From an uncultured Acidobacteriota bacterium (lineage in GTDB: Bacteria > Acidobacteriota > Vicinamibacteria > Vicinamibacterales > UBA2999), in the NCBI GenBank assembly GCA_902826065.1, contig CADEDM010000027.1:1-38513 (forward strand): 38,513 nucleotides of DNA. Direction: 5' to 3'. Every line of letters starts with the position of its first letter. Within the stretch, counting starts at the first letter, position 1. The notes under the pieces are model-generated. The model saw nothing but the letters and a program-made list of their open reading frames with translations, had not been told where the DNA came from and searched no databases. Of the stretch, positions 1-9,688 are shown in pieces. Both the position numbers and the translations under genes were made by a program.

Positions 1-428
1 CGTTCCACTCGATCATGGCCGGCTTCGTCATGAAGGACGGCGAGCCGCTGATGGCGTTCGGCAACATGGGCGGCAGCGTGCAGCCCGAGAGCCACGCGCA
101 GCACATCGTCAACATGATCGACCACGGCATGAACGTGCAGATGACCACCGACGCCGCACGCTTCACGCACAACCAGAACAACAACACGCTGGCGCTCGAG
201 ACCAACCTGTTCGCGCTGGTGGGCAAGGCGCTCGAAGCCAAGGGCCACACCGTGCGCGCCGTCGACGGCGGCTCGGTGGGCGGCTACCAGGGCATCCTGT
301 TCACGAAGGATCCGCGGCTGCCGGCGCCGATCTTCGAGCGGCGCGCCGCCACCGAGGATCTGCCGGTGAACGGCGTCTATCGCGCCGGCTCGGACCATCG
401 CAAGGACGGGCAGGCCGTCGGCTGGTAG
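1..428 (+). CDS. ggt: Gamma-glutamyltransferase, C-terminal part (5' end outside window)
   Basis: The reading frame is open from the window edge (first whole codon at base 3) to TAG at 426-428, so only about 141 C-terminal residues are visible. They match the small-subunit end of gamma-glutamyltranspeptidase, the Ntn-hydrolase that cleaves the gamma-glutamyl bond of glutathione and related amides, usually in the periplasm. Visible marks are GNMGG followed by QPESHAQ, the glycine-rich substrate-binding loop and following helix of the family, and a C-terminal KDGQAVGW, close to the usual DG-A-GW/Y ending. The catalytic Thr and the signal peptide would lie upstream and cannot be checked. The next gene starts 10 bp downstream on the same strand, so co-transcription is likely. 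Family assignment is firm; the exact substrate is not. Confidence 0.85.
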   Translation, partial: FHSIMAGFVMKDGEPLMAFGNMGGSVQPESHAQHIVNMIDHGMNVQMTTDAARFTHNQNNNTLALETNLFALVGKALEAKGHTVRAVDGGSVGGYQGILFTKDPRLPAPIFERRAATEDLPVNGVYRAGSDHRKDGQAVGW

Positions 429-438
429 CCGGCCCGTC

Positions 439-2328
439 ATGGCGCGCGCCGACGAGTTTCGCGCCCTCGGGATGCACCGGCGCATCCCGCGCCGCGACTT
501 CCTGAACGGCGTGGCGCTGGCGGTGGGCGCCGGCACCCTGCGGGACGGGGCTCGCGCCTCCGCGGCTCAGACAGTGGGCGCCGAGCCCGCCTATCCGCCG
601 CAGCGCCTGGGCCTGCGCGGTCAACACGGGTCGGCGGTGGCGTCGTTCGATGCCCTCGCCCGCGGCGATTTCGCCGCGCCGCGCATCGACGTCGACACGG
701 GTGAGCGCTACGACCTCGTGATCGTGGGCGGCGGCCTCTCGGGCCTCGCCGCCGCTTACTTCTGGCACGCGGCGCTGCCCAACCAGCGCGTGCTCGTGCT
801 CGACAACCACGACGACTTCGGCGGGCACGCCAAGCGCAACGAGTTCGTCCACCACGGGCGCACCTATCTCGCCTATGGCGGCACGATGAGCGTGGCCACG
901 CCGTATCCCTACAGCTACATGGCGAAGCAGCTGCTGGTGGATCTCGGCGTCGAGGTGCCGCGCAACCAGGAGTTCCAGGATCGCGACCTGTTCGAGAAGT
1001 ACAAGCTCGGGGCCTCGACGTTCTTCGACCGCGAACACTTCGGCACCGACCGCCTCGTGGTCGGCACCGGACGCCTGCCGTGGGACAGGTTTTTCGCCAG
1101 GGCGCCGCTCAGCGAAGCCGCCCGTCGCGACCTGATCCGCCTGCACGGCACCAACCCCGACTACCTCGCCGGGCAGTCGGTCGAGCAGAAGATCGCGTTG
1201 CTGGCCCGCATCAGCTACGAGGAGTTCCTGCTCACCCACGCGAAGATGAGCCCCGAGGCGCTGCCGTTCTTCCTCGGGCAGGGCGGGCGCAACAACAAGC
1301 GCGTCGACACGACGCCGGCGCTCGAGGCCGCACGCGCCGGCCGCCTCGGATTCGACGGCATGAACCTGCCACCCGAGCCGTCGTTCCGCCAGGGCAGCTT
1401 CACGTTCCACTTCCCCGACGGCAACGCGTCGATCGCCCGCCTGCTGGTGTCGCGGCTGGTGCCGGCGGCGATTCCGGGCCATCACGACATGCAGACGATC
1501 GTGAAGGCACCGCCCGTGGCCTACGACCGCCTCGACGCCGACGCCGCGCCCACGCGTGTGCGCCTGAACAGCACCGTCGTGCGGGTGGCGGTCGACGGCC
1601 CGGCCGCGCGTCCCACCGGCGCCCGCGTGGCTTACGTGCGCGACGGACGGGTGCATCAGGTGCGCGCCGACAGCGTGGTGCTCGCCTGCTACAACGCGCT
1701 CATTCCGCACCTCGTGCCCGAGCTGCACGACACCCAGAAGGAGGCGCTCTCGTACCCGGTGAAGGTGCCGATGCTCTACACCAACGTGCTGCTGCGGCGC
1801 TGGGCGCCGTTCGCCGCGCTGGGCGTCGCCAGCATCAACGCGCCGGGGATGTACTACCCGAACGTGAGCCTCGACTCGGCCTCGACGGTGGGCGGCTACA
1901 AGGCCGTCACCACGCCCGACGAGCCGATCGTGGTGCACATGGTGCGCAACCCGAACAAGCCCGGCCTGCCGCGGCGTGAGCAGCATCGCGCCGGCCAGCA
2001 CGAGCTGCGCACGATGACGTTCGAAGAGCACGAGCTGGCGATTCGCCGGCAGATGACGCGGATGCTCGCCGGCACCGACTTCGACGCCGCGGCCGACATC
2101 GCCGGCATCGCCGTCAACCGCTGGCCCGATGGCTACAGCTACACCTACGACAGCCTGGCCGACCCCGACATGGCGCCCGAGCAGCGTCCGCACGTCGTCG
2201 GCCGGGCGCGCTTCGGTCCGGTCGCCATCGCGAACTCGGATGCCGGAGCCGCGGCGTTCACCAACCAGGCGTTCGACGAGGCCCACCGGGCGGTACAGGA
2301 GTTATTGGTGAGCCGCGGTCTCGCCTGA
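439..2328 (+). CDS. Tat-exported FAD-dependent oxidoreductase, spermidine dehydrogenase-like
   Basis: The 629-residue product begins with a twin-arginine signal (RRDFLNG at residues 18-24, then a hydrophobic Ala/Gly/Val stretch), so a folded cofactor-bearing enzyme is exported. A dinucleotide-binding Rossmann motif (VIVGGGLSGLAAAYFW, about residues 94-109) is followed by an acidic strand end (VLVLDNHDDFGGHAKRNEF), as in flavin amine oxidases that bind FAD. Overall length and the RRDFLNG signal resemble Pseudomonas SpdH, which oxidises spermidine; calling spermidine the substrate here is inference. The ATG at 439 is preferred to the internal ATG at 472 because the segment before the Arg pair (LGM-) looks like the N-terminus of relatives as I remember them; both give an intact Tat signal. 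The gene follows the ggt end by 10 bp and may share its transcript. Confidence 0.75.
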   Translation: MARADEFRALGMHRRIPRRDFLNGVALAVGAGTLRDGARASAAQTVGAEPAYPPQRLGLRGQHGSAVASFDALARGDFAAPRIDVDTGERYDLVIVGGGLSGLAAAYFWHAALPNQRVLVLDNHDDFGGHAKRNEFVHHGRTYLAYGGTMSVATPYPYSYMAKQLLVDLGVEVPRNQEFQDRDLFEKYKLGASTFFDREHFGTDRLVVGTGRLPWDRFFARAPLSEAARRDLIRLHGTNPDYLAGQSVEQKIALLARISYEEFLLTHAKMSPEALPFFLGQGGRNNKRVDTTPALEAARAGRLGFDGMNLPPEPSFRQGSFTFHFPDGNASIARLLVSRLVPAAIPGHHDMQTIVKAPPVAYDRLDADAAPTRVRLNSTVVRVAVDGPAARPTGARVAYVRDGRVHQVRADSVVLACYNALIPHLVPELHDTQKEALSYPVKVPMLYTNVLLRRWAPFAALGVASINAPGMYYPNVSLDSASTVGGYKAVTTPDEPIVVHMVRNPNKPGLPRREQHRAGQHELRTMTFEEHELAIRRQMTRMLAGTDFDAAADIAGIAVNRWPDGYSYTYDSLADPDMAPEQRPHVVGRARFGPVAIANSDAGAAAFTNQAFDEAHRAVQELLVSRGLA

Positions 2329-2444
2329 TCCGCCCGGCCGTGCGGGACCAACGCAGGGACGAGCTGGAACGGCCTCCGACGCTGCGGCGACCCGTGTATT
2401 CTCGATGTCCGGCCAATGGCGGCCCCTCTACCCCGAAGGTGCGC

Positions 2445-4493
2445 ATGCGTCGCCAGACTCGTGTCTCGTTCCTCCGTGCGACGGCCCTGACTGCGGCGGT
2501 CGTCGCGGTCGCCCTTGGCGCTGGACTCGGTGCGCGACAGGCCCTCGGCCTCGGCGTCGACCTTGCGACGTTCGATCGGTCGGTGCGTCCCCAGGACGAC
2601 TTCAACAAGTTCGTCAACGGCACCTGGCTGAAGAACACGCAGATTCCCGCCGACCGATCGGTGTGGGGCGCGTTCACCGAGCTCGGTGACAAGAGCGACG
2701 CGGCCATCGCCGGCATCCTCGAGGACCTGGCGAAGTCGCCGCAGAAGCCCGGGTCCACCGCGCAGCAGGTCGCGGACCTCTACGCCAGTTTCATGGACAC
2801 GGCGAAGATCGAGGCGCTGGGCACCGAGCCGCTCGGCCCCGAGATGAAGCGCATCGCCGCGGTCACGTTGCCCGCGGATCTGCCGGCGCTCTTCGGCACG
2901 ATGGCGCGGGCCGGGGTCGGCGGGCCGTTCGCCACCTTCGTCGGACCCGATCAGAAGAACTCCACCACGACGATCGTCTCGGTCAACCAGGGCGGGCTCG
3001 GCATGCCCGACCGCGACTACTACCTGCGCAAGGAAGCGAACTTCGAGACGACGCGGGCCGCGTACCTGAAGTACGTGAGCACGATGCTGTCGCTCGGCAA
3101 GCAGCCCGATCCGGAGGGCGCGGCGAAGCGCATCCTGGACCTCGAGACGAAGCTCGCCGAGATCCAGTGGGATCGCACGAAGAACCGCGATCGCGACCTC
3201 ACCTACAACAAGATGACCGTCGCGGAGCTGGCCACGCTCACGCCCGGCTTCGACTGGAATGCCTACCTGAAGACCGCGGGTCTGTCGCGGGCCACGCACG
3301 TGATCGTGCGCCAGCCCGACTACCTGACGAAGCTCGCCACGCTGCTGAAGGAGACGCCGCTCTCGACGTGGAAGGAGAAACTGGCCTACGGCGTGCTCGC
3401 CACCTACGCCGACGAGCTGCCGAAGGCCTTCGGCGACGCACAGTTCGAGTTCCGGGGCAAGACGCTGTCGGGACAGCAGGAGCAGCGAGCGCGGCCCAAG
3501 CGCGGCATCGCCGAAGTGGAAGGCGCCGTGGGCGAGCCCCTGGGCAAGCTCTACGTCGAGCGTCACTTCAAGCCCGACGCCAAGGCGCGGATGGACCAGC
3601 TCGTGAAGAACCTGCTGGCCGCCTTCAAGGTCGGGATCGACGAGCTCGAGTGGATGAGCCCGGCCACGAAGCAGGAAGCGCAGGCGAAGCTGGCGAAGTT
3701 CACGGTGAAGATCGCCTACCCGGATCACTGGCGCGACTACTCGTCGATCCAGGTGAAGAAAGACGATCTGCTCGGCAACACCAAGCGCGCGTACGCATTC
3801 CAGTACGAGGACATGGTGGGCCGGCTGGGCCAGCCGGTGGACAAGACGCGCTGGATGATGACGCCGCAGACGGTGAACGCGTATTACAACCCCACGGCCA
3901 ACGAGATCGTGTTCCCGGCCGCCATCCTGCAGCCGCCGTTCTTCAACGTCGAGGCGGACGACGCCGTGAACTACGGCGGCATCGGCGCCGTCATCGGCCA
4001 CGAGGTCAGCCACGGCTTCGACGACCAGGGCAGCAAGTCGGACGGCGACGGCAACCTCCGCAACTGGTTCAGCGACGCGGACCTCAAGGCGTTCCAGGAA
4101 CGCACCGGCAAGCTCGCCGCGCAGTTCGAGAAGTACGCGCCGCTCGAGGGCATGACCATCAACGGCAAGCTGACGCTGGGCGAGAACATCGGCGACCTGA
4201 GCGGCCTTGCGGTCGCTTACCGCGCCTACAAGATGTCGCTCGGTGGCAAGCCGGCGCCGGTGATCGACGGCTTCACCGGTGAACAACGCTTCTTCCTGGG
4301 CTGGGCGCAGGTGTGGCGGACGCAGATGCGCGACGACGCCCTGCGCCAGCGGCTGCTCACCGACCCGCACTCGCCCGGCATGTATCGCGCCTTCGTGCCG
4401 CTCACGAACCTGCAGGCGTTCTACGACGCCTGGGACGTGAAGCCCGGCGACGGCATGTACCGTCCGCCCGAGGAGCGCGTGAAGATCTGGTAG
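2445..4493 (+). CDS. M13 family zinc metallopeptidase (neprilysin/PepO-like)
   Basis: From the ATG at 2445 the product is 682 residues, the normal size for bacterial M13 endopeptidases, which cut short peptides. It opens with a basic stretch and a hydrophobic segment (signal peptide or anchor, about residues 7-30), then RPQDDFNKFVNGTWL, a typical M13 start. The zinc site is complete: HEVSH at 519-523 supplies two His ligands and the catalytic Glu, and ENIGD at 580-584 supplies the third ligand and the downstream Asp. NAYYNP and IVFPAAILQPPFF upstream are the family's substrate-binding block. The chain ends in the expected Trp. The frame is open back to 2340, but those extra residues look non-coding; GAAGGT at 2435-2440 can serve the ATG at 2445. 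The S9 peptidase gene starts 25 bp downstream, so both are probably co-expressed. Confidence 0.93.
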   Translation: MRRQTRVSFLRATALTAAVVAVALGAGLGARQALGLGVDLATFDRSVRPQDDFNKFVNGTWLKNTQIPADRSVWGAFTELGDKSDAAIAGILEDLAKSPQKPGSTAQQVADLYASFMDTAKIEALGTEPLGPEMKRIAAVTLPADLPALFGTMARAGVGGPFATFVGPDQKNSTTTIVSVNQGGLGMPDRDYYLRKEANFETTRAAYLKYVSTMLSLGKQPDPEGAAKRILDLETKLAEIQWDRTKNRDRDLTYNKMTVAELATLTPGFDWNAYLKTAGLSRATHVIVRQPDYLTKLATLLKETPLSTWKEKLAYGVLATYADELPKAFGDAQFEFRGKTLSGQQEQRARPKRGIAEVEGAVGEPLGKLYVERHFKPDAKARMDQLVKNLLAAFKVGIDELEWMSPATKQEAQAKLAKFTVKIAYPDHWRDYSSIQVKKDDLLGNTKRAYAFQYEDMVGRLGQPVDKTRWMMTPQTVNAYYNPTANEIVFPAAILQPPFFNVEADDAVNYGGIGAVIGHEVSHGFDDQGSKSDGDGNLRNWFSDADLKAFQERTGKLAAQFEKYAPLEGMTINGKLTLGENIGDLSGLAVAYRAYKMSLGGKPAPVIDGFTGEQRFFLGWAQVWRTQMRDDALRQRLLTDPHSPGMYRAFVPLTNLQAFYDAWDVKPGDGMYRPPEERVKIW

Positions 4494-4518
4494 TCCAGCA
4501 CCCTCAAGGAGTCAGCAG

Positions 4519-6879
4519 ATGACGTTCAGGAACGGCGCCCGTATGGGCGTCTGGCTCGTGGTGTTGGCCGTGGCCTGGGCCAGGCCGACCGCGGCGGCGG
4601 CGCAAGGCGCGGCGGCAGCTCAGAGCGCACCGGTCGTGACGACCGCAGACTACGCCCGGGCCGAGAAGATGCTGGCCGCGGCGGCGAATCCGCTGGTGAT
4701 CGGCGGCACGGTCAACGCGACCTGGCTCGCCGACGATCGCTTCACCTACCGCAGCACCATCGCCGACGGCTTCGAGTTCCTGCTGGTCGACCCGGTGGCG
4801 AAGACGAAGGTGCGCGCCTTCGATCACGAGCGGCTCGCCGCGGCGCTTGGGGCGGCCTCGAAGTCGACCATCGACGCGAAGAAGCTGCCATTCGGCAGCG
4901 TCGAGCTTTCGGACGACGGCGCCGCCGTGTCGTTCGACCATGCCGGCAAGCGCTACACCTGCGACGTCAAGGGTGCCGCCTGCACCGGCAAGGACAACCC
5001 GCGCGATCCGAACGCCGTCGTCTCCCCTGACGGCACGCGCGCGGTCTTCATCAAGGACTGGAACCTGTGGGTGCGCGACCTGACCTCGAAGGTCGAGCGT
5101 CCGCTGACGACCGACGGCGTCGAGCATTTCGGCTACGCCACCGACAACGCCGGCTGGGTGCACAGCCCGAAGGCCATCGTGCTGTGGTCGCCCGACTCGA
5201 AGAAGGTCGCCACGTTCCAACAGGATGAGCGCCTGGTCGGGGACATGTACCTGGTCGAGACCAAGGTCGGCCATCCGGTGCTGCAGGCGTGGAAGTACCC
5301 GCTGCCCGGTGACGACCACGTGGCCATGCTGCACCGCGTCGTCGTCGACACCGACAGCGGCGTGGTCTCGCGGTTCAAGATGGACCCCGACTTCCACCGC
5401 GCCATGCTGGGCGACGACTTCGACGTCGACGACATGACGTGGAGCCCCGACAACACCAAGCTGGCGTTCGTCTCGACCAACCGCGACCACAAGACTGCGA
5501 CCGTCCGGGTCGCCGACGTCGCCACCGGCGACGTGCGCACGGTCTTCGAGGAGCGTGAGGCCACGCACTTCGAGGCGCCAGCGGGCTGGCGCGTGCTGTG
5601 GGAGAGCAACGAGGTGCTGTGGAATTCGCAGCGCGACGACTGGAGCCACCTCTATCTCTACGACCTCGCGAACGGCCGCCTGAAGCATCAGGTCACATCG
5701 GGGCCCGGGCCGGTGACGAAGATCGTGCGCGTCGACGAGAAGGCGCGCGTGCTCTACTTCAGCGCCAACGGCCGCGAGAAGGGCGACCCGTACTTCTCGC
5801 ACACCTACCGCATCGGCCTCGATGGCAAGGGCTACGCGGCGGTCACGCCTGGCGATGGCCACCACGTGGTGCAGATCTCGAAGACCGGCAAGTACGTGAT
5901 CGACGCCTCGTCCACGCCGGAGCGTCCGGCCGAGGTCACCCTGCGCGATACCGCTGGCGCGGTGGTGATGCCGCTCGAGAAGGCCGACATCACGAAGCTG
6001 GTCGCCGCGGGCTGGACGCCGCCCACGCCGTTCACGGTGAAGGCACGCGACGGCAAGACCGATCTCTACGGGCTGCTCTTCAAGCCGTCGAACTTCGACG
6101 CGTCGAAGAAGTACCCGATCATCAACTACGCCTATCCCGGCCCGCAGGCGGGCTCGGTGGGCAGCCGCTCGTTCGTGGCCGCGCGCGGCGACAACCAGGC
6201 GCTGGCGGAACTGGGGTTCATCGTCGTGGCGCTCGACGGCATGGGCACGCCGGGACGTTCGAAGGCGTTCCACGACACCTGGTACGGCGCCATGGGCCGC
6301 GACAACACCCTGCCCGACCAGGTCGAGGGCATGAAGCAGCTGGCGATCCGCTTCCCGTGGATCGACATCGACAAGGCCGCGATGTGGGGCCACTCGGGCG
6401 GTGGCTTCATCACCGCCGACGCGATGTTCCGCTACCCCGACTTCTTCAAGGTCGGCATCTCGGAGTCAGGCAACCACGATCAGCGGCTCTACGAGGACGA
6501 CTGGGGGGAGCGCTACCAGGGCCTGCTGCACCGTCTCGGCGGCGAGCACAAGGGCACCGGCAGCGAGCCGCGTGACAGCTACGAGGCCGAGGCCAACCAG
6601 ACGCACGCCAAGAACCTCAAGGGCAAGCTCTTCCTGATGCACGGCATGATGGACGACAACGTGCCGCCGCAGAACACCTACGTGGTGGTCGACGCGCTGA
6701 TCAAGGCCGGCAAGGACTTCGACCTGCTGCTGCTGCCGCACCAGCGCCACGGCTTCGGCGTCGACGGACCGTACGTGATGCGCCGCCGCTGGGACTACTT
6801 CGTGCGCTACCTGATGGGCGCCGAGCCGCCGAAGGAATACCAGCTGCCGCCGATCACGCCGCCGAAGCCACTGGGCTAG
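4519..6879 (+). CDS. S9 family peptidase, dipeptidyl-peptidase IV type
   Basis: This is a 786-residue exported serine peptidase that removes dipeptides from peptide N-termini, as DPP IV-like enzymes do. Residues 1-30 form a Sec signal peptide (hydrophobic VWLVVLAVAW, Ala-rich cleavage region). Residues of about 80-500 form the beta-propeller (DPPIV_N) and 530-780 the alpha/beta-hydrolase domain. The triad is visible: Ser626 in GHSGGGF, Asp713 in DDNVPPQNT and His744 in HQRHGF. LDGMGTPGRSKAFHD before the nucleophile is typical of the DPP IV branch. A good ribosome site AAGGAG lies at 4506-4511, 7 nt before the ATG. It sits 25 bp after the M13 peptidase gene and upstream of pepT, consistent with stepwise peptide breakdown in the periplasm and then the cytoplasm. 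Confidence 0.93.
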   Translation: MTFRNGARMGVWLVVLAVAWARPTAAAAQGAAAAQSAPVVTTADYARAEKMLAAAANPLVIGGTVNATWLADDRFTYRSTIADGFEFLLVDPVAKTKVRAFDHERLAAALGAASKSTIDAKKLPFGSVELSDDGAAVSFDHAGKRYTCDVKGAACTGKDNPRDPNAVVSPDGTRAVFIKDWNLWVRDLTSKVERPLTTDGVEHFGYATDNAGWVHSPKAIVLWSPDSKKVATFQQDERLVGDMYLVETKVGHPVLQAWKYPLPGDDHVAMLHRVVVDTDSGVVSRFKMDPDFHRAMLGDDFDVDDMTWSPDNTKLAFVSTNRDHKTATVRVADVATGDVRTVFEEREATHFEAPAGWRVLWESNEVLWNSQRDDWSHLYLYDLANGRLKHQVTSGPGPVTKIVRVDEKARVLYFSANGREKGDPYFSHTYRIGLDGKGYAAVTPGDGHHVVQISKTGKYVIDASSTPERPAEVTLRDTAGAVVMPLEKADITKLVAAGWTPPTPFTVKARDGKTDLYGLLFKPSNFDASKKYPIINYAYPGPQAGSVGSRSFVAARGDNQALAELGFIVVALDGMGTPGRSKAFHDTWYGAMGRDNTLPDQVEGMKQLAIRFPWIDIDKAAMWGHSGGGFITADAMFRYPDFFKVGISESGNHDQRLYEDDWGERYQGLLHRLGGEHKGTGSEPRDSYEAEANQTHAKNLKGKLFLMHGMMDDNVPPQNTYVVVDALIKAGKDFDLLLLPHQRHGFGVDGPYVMRRRWDYFVRYLMGAEPPKEYQLPPITPPKPLG

Positions 6880-7002
6880 CCACTCGCGGCTCGCGACCAG
6901 CGTGCTGGCGCGTCACAGTCCGTAGCGATCGCGGCGGTCGAGTCTACGCCCTTGGCTGCCCCCGAGCCGGGTTCAGTGCGCGTGTCGGGCATGATGAGGG
7001 GC

Positions 7003-8244
7003 ATGACCGTCCGGCCCGTCCTCGACCGCTTCCTGCGCTACGTCACGTTCGACACCCAGTCGCGCGAAGGCACCGGCACCTATCCGAGCACCCCGGGTCA
7101 GCTGGTGCTGCTTCAGGCCCTGGTCGACGAGCTGCAGGCGCTGGGCCTGGCCGACGCCGCGATGGACGCGCACGGCTACGTGATGGCGACGATTCCGGCG
7201 ACGTCCGGCAGAGCCGAGGTGCCGGTGATAGGCTTCATCGCGCACGTCGACACGTCGCCCGAGATGAGCGGCGCCGGTGTGCGGCCGATCGTGCACGCCG
7301 CCTATGACGGACGCGATCTGGTGCTGCCCGACGACCCGACGGCCGTCTTGCGCGTGGCCGACTTGCCGTACCTGGGTGAGTGCCTCGGACATGACATCGT
7401 CACCGCGTCAGGCACGACGCTGCTGGGGGCCGACAACAAGAGTGGCGTCGCGGCGATCGTCACGGCCGTGGACGTGCTGCTGGCCAACCCGGCGATCCCG
7501 CACGGTCCCATCCGCATCGCCTTCACGCCCGACGAGGAGATCGGCCATGGCACGACGTACTTCGACGTGGCCCGGTTCGGCGCGCAGTACGCCTACACGA
7601 TCGACGGCGGGCGGCGCGGCGAACTGGAGTTCGAGAGCTTCTCGGCCGACGCCCTGACCGTGACCTTCCGCGGCTTCAACACGCATCCCGGCTACGCGAA
7701 GGGGCGGATGGTGAACGCCATCAAGCTGGCGGCGCGATTCATCGATCGCCTTCCGCCAGACCGCCTCTCGCCCGAGACGACCGAAGGCCGCGACGGCTTC
7801 GTGCACCCCTACGTCATGCAGGCCGCGGTGGATCGGACGTCGGTGCGGTTCATCCTGCGCGACTTCGACAGCGCCGGCCTGGCGGCGAAAGCGGCGTGGC
7901 TTCGCACGCTGGCCGAGGACGTCGTGGCCGGCGTCGCCGGCGCCGGCGTGGAGTTCGAGGTGGAGGAGCAGTACCGGAACATGCGCGAGGTCCTCGACGA
8001 TCATCCGCGCGTCGTCGAGTGCGCGCGGGTGGCGATGACGCGCCTGGGCATCGCGCCGATCGAGCGCCCGATTCGCGGCGGCACCGACGGCTCGCGGCTG
8101 TCGTTCATGGGCCTGCCGACGCCGAACGTCTTCGCCGGCGAGCAGAACTTCCATTCGCGACTCGAGTGGGTGTCGGCGCAGGACATGTCGTGCGCCGTCG
8201 ACGTCATCGTCGAGATCGCGAAGGTCTGGGACGAGACGGCGTAG
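7003..8244 (+). CDS. pepT: Tripeptide aminopeptidase PepT (M20B)
   Basis: From the ATG at 7003 the protein has 413 residues and aligns from its first residues with E. coli PepT (LDRFLRYVTFDTQS...). PepT is a cytoplasmic di-zinc enzyme that releases the N-terminal residue from tripeptides. All expected residues are present: His81 and Asp83 (HVDTSP), Asp144 (GADNKSG), Glu178 and Glu179 (TPDEEIG), Asp201 (TIDGG) and His384 (NFHSRLEW). The frame is open back to a TTG at 6952 and has ATGs at 6991 and 6994, but those N-termini are not expected; AGGGG at 6997-7001 is too close to 7003, so the start is uncertain by a few codons. No signal peptide is present. The stop codon abuts the stop codon of the convergent amidase gene with no base between. 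Confidence 0.92.
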   Translation: MTVRPVLDRFLRYVTFDTQSREGTGTYPSTPGQLVLLQALVDELQALGLADAAMDAHGYVMATIPATSGRAEVPVIGFIAHVDTSPEMSGAGVRPIVHAAYDGRDLVLPDDPTAVLRVADLPYLGECLGHDIVTASGTTLLGADNKSGVAAIVTAVDVLLANPAIPHGPIRIAFTPDEEIGHGTTYFDVARFGAQYAYTIDGGRRGELEFESFSADALTVTFRGFNTHPGYAKGRMVNAIKLAARFIDRLPPDRLSPETTEGRDGFVHPYVMQAAVDRTSVRFILRDFDSAGLAAKAAWLRTLAEDVVAGVAGAGVEFEVEEQYRNMREVLDDHPRVVECARVAMTRLGIAPIERPIRGGTDGSRLSFMGLPTPNVFAGEQNFHSRLEWVSAQDMSCAVDVIVEIAKVWDETA

Positions 8245-9669
8245 CTACCACACCGGGTCGAGCGGCACCCGCGTCGACATCCCCGCGCGCGCCTCGATCG
8301 CCTCGCCAGCCGCGAAACAGAGATCCTCGCGGAAGCGCGCCGCCAGAATCGTCACACCCGTGGGCAGCCCGTCGACGACTCCGGTCGGCACGGTCAGCCC
8401 GGGGATGCCCAGTACCGGCACGGCGGTCAGCGTGAGGCACTCGCGCCAGAACTGCCGGGTACGATCCACGCTCTCGAGGTCGAATCCGCGCACGTAGACG
8501 GGCTGGGTGCAGACCGGCGCGAGCACGATCGGCACGTCGTCGAAGAAGCGCTGCCAGTCGCGCACGACCCTGGCCCGCTCGGCCAGCGCCTTCATGTAGG
8601 GCAGGCCATCGCTGGCCGGATGGGCGTCGAGCATCAGGCCCATCGCGCGACGGATGCCGGCGTCGCCGTGCTGCTCGATCGCCGGCCACAGAAATGCGCG
8701 GATCTCGGGCATCTGCATCGCGAACCACAGCTCCATCGCGCGCGTGAAGCCTGGCGTCGGCGTGTCGACGATCTCGTAGCCCGCGTCGGCCAGCCAGCCA
8801 GCCGCTCGGGCCATTGCCTCCGCGACGGACGGATGCAGACGTTCCCCACCCAGCGCCTGCGGATCGGACACGACGGCGACTCGACGCGGATGGGCGAGAG
8901 GCGTACCCTCGAGCGGCGCCGGCACCCACCAGGGATCGCGGGCGTCACGCGCCGCCATCGCCGTCAGCGCCAGACGGACGTCGCGGACGCTGCGCGCGAA
9001 CGGCCCCTGGACCGACAGCAGCTGCGTGGACACCGATCGCTCCGCCGGCGCGGTCGGGTTGAAAGCCGGGACACGGCCGAACGACGGGCGCAGGCCGACG
9101 ACGCCGCAGGCATACGCGGGGAAGCGAATCGACCCGGCGATGTCGTTCCCGTGCGAGATCGGCGCGCAGCCGGATGCCACTGCCACGGCCGCGCCGCCGC
9201 TCGATCCACCGGGCGTGTGCGTGGCCGACCACGGATTGCTGGTGCGGCCGCGCAGCTCATTCTCGGTGTCGAGGCGGAAGCTGAAGCCCGGCGTGTTGGT
9301 GCGGCCGATGACGATCGCGCCGGCGGCCTTCAGGTTGGCGACCACCGGGCTGTCGACGGCGGCCTGCAGGTCGCGATACGCCAGCGTCCCGTTCGTCGTG
9401 GCGCAGCCGGCCTGGTCGACGTTCTCCTTGATCACCACCGGCACGCCGTGTAGCGGCGCCAGGCGGTCGCCGCGAGCGACGGCGGCGTCGGCACGCTCGG
9501 CGTGCGCACGGGCCGCCCTCGACAGGTCGACCGTGACGGCGTTGAGCTGCGCGTGCACCGCCTCGGTGCGGTCGAGGCACGCGTCCACGGCCTCGCGCGC
9601 CGACACCTCGCGGGCAGCGATGGCACCGGCGAGCCGCGACGCCTCCCACTGCCAGAGCGGGTCGGCCAT
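8245..9669 (-). CDS. Amidase signature family enzyme
   Basis: This is a 474-residue serine hydrolase of the amidase signature family, which cleaves C-N amide bonds. The Ser-cisSer-Lys triad is complete: Lys81 in VIKEN, Ser156 in the PGGSSGGAA loop and Ser180 in DIAGSIRFP. There is no signal peptide, so it should act in the cytoplasm. It starts 19 bp after the stop of the M20 hydrolase gene and is the last gene of a DUF3830 / M20 / amidase set. That setting suggests a small amide, carbamoyl or ureido compound as substrate (inference); the sequence does not show which. Glu-tRNA amidotransferase subunit GatA is unlikely because no gatB or gatC lies nearby and the neighbours are catabolic. Confidence 0.88.
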   Translation of the reverse strand: MADPLWQWEASRLAGAIAAREVSAREAVDACLDRTEAVHAQLNAVTVDLSRAARAHAERADAAVARGDRLAPLHGVPVVIKENVDQAGCATTNGTLAYRDLQAAVDSPVVANLKAAGAIVIGRTNTPGFSFRLDTENELRGRTSNPWSATHTPGGSSGGAAVAVASGCAPISHGNDIAGSIRFPAYACGVVGLRPSFGRVPAFNPTAPAERSVSTQLLSVQGPFARSVRDVRLALTAMAARDARDPWWVPAPLEGTPLAHPRRVAVVSDPQALGGERLHPSVAEAMARAAGWLADAGYEIVDTPTPGFTRAMELWFAMQMPEIRAFLWPAIEQHGDAGIRRAMGLMLDAHPASDGLPYMKALAERARVVRDWQRFFDDVPIVLAPVCTQPVYVRGFDLESVDRTRQFWRECLTLTAVPVLGIPGLTVPTGVVDGLPTGVTILAARFREDLCFAAGEAIEARAGMSTRVPLDPVW

Positions 9670-9688
9670 CAGCAGCCTCGCGCCGCCG

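Noticed and set aside
301..2286. A 661-codon open frame on the minus strand across the flavoprotein gene
   Set aside because: Its translation is dominated by Arg, Val, Gly and His without domains, as expected for the antisense of a GC-rich gene; the plus-strand gene has clear Tat and Rossmann motifs.
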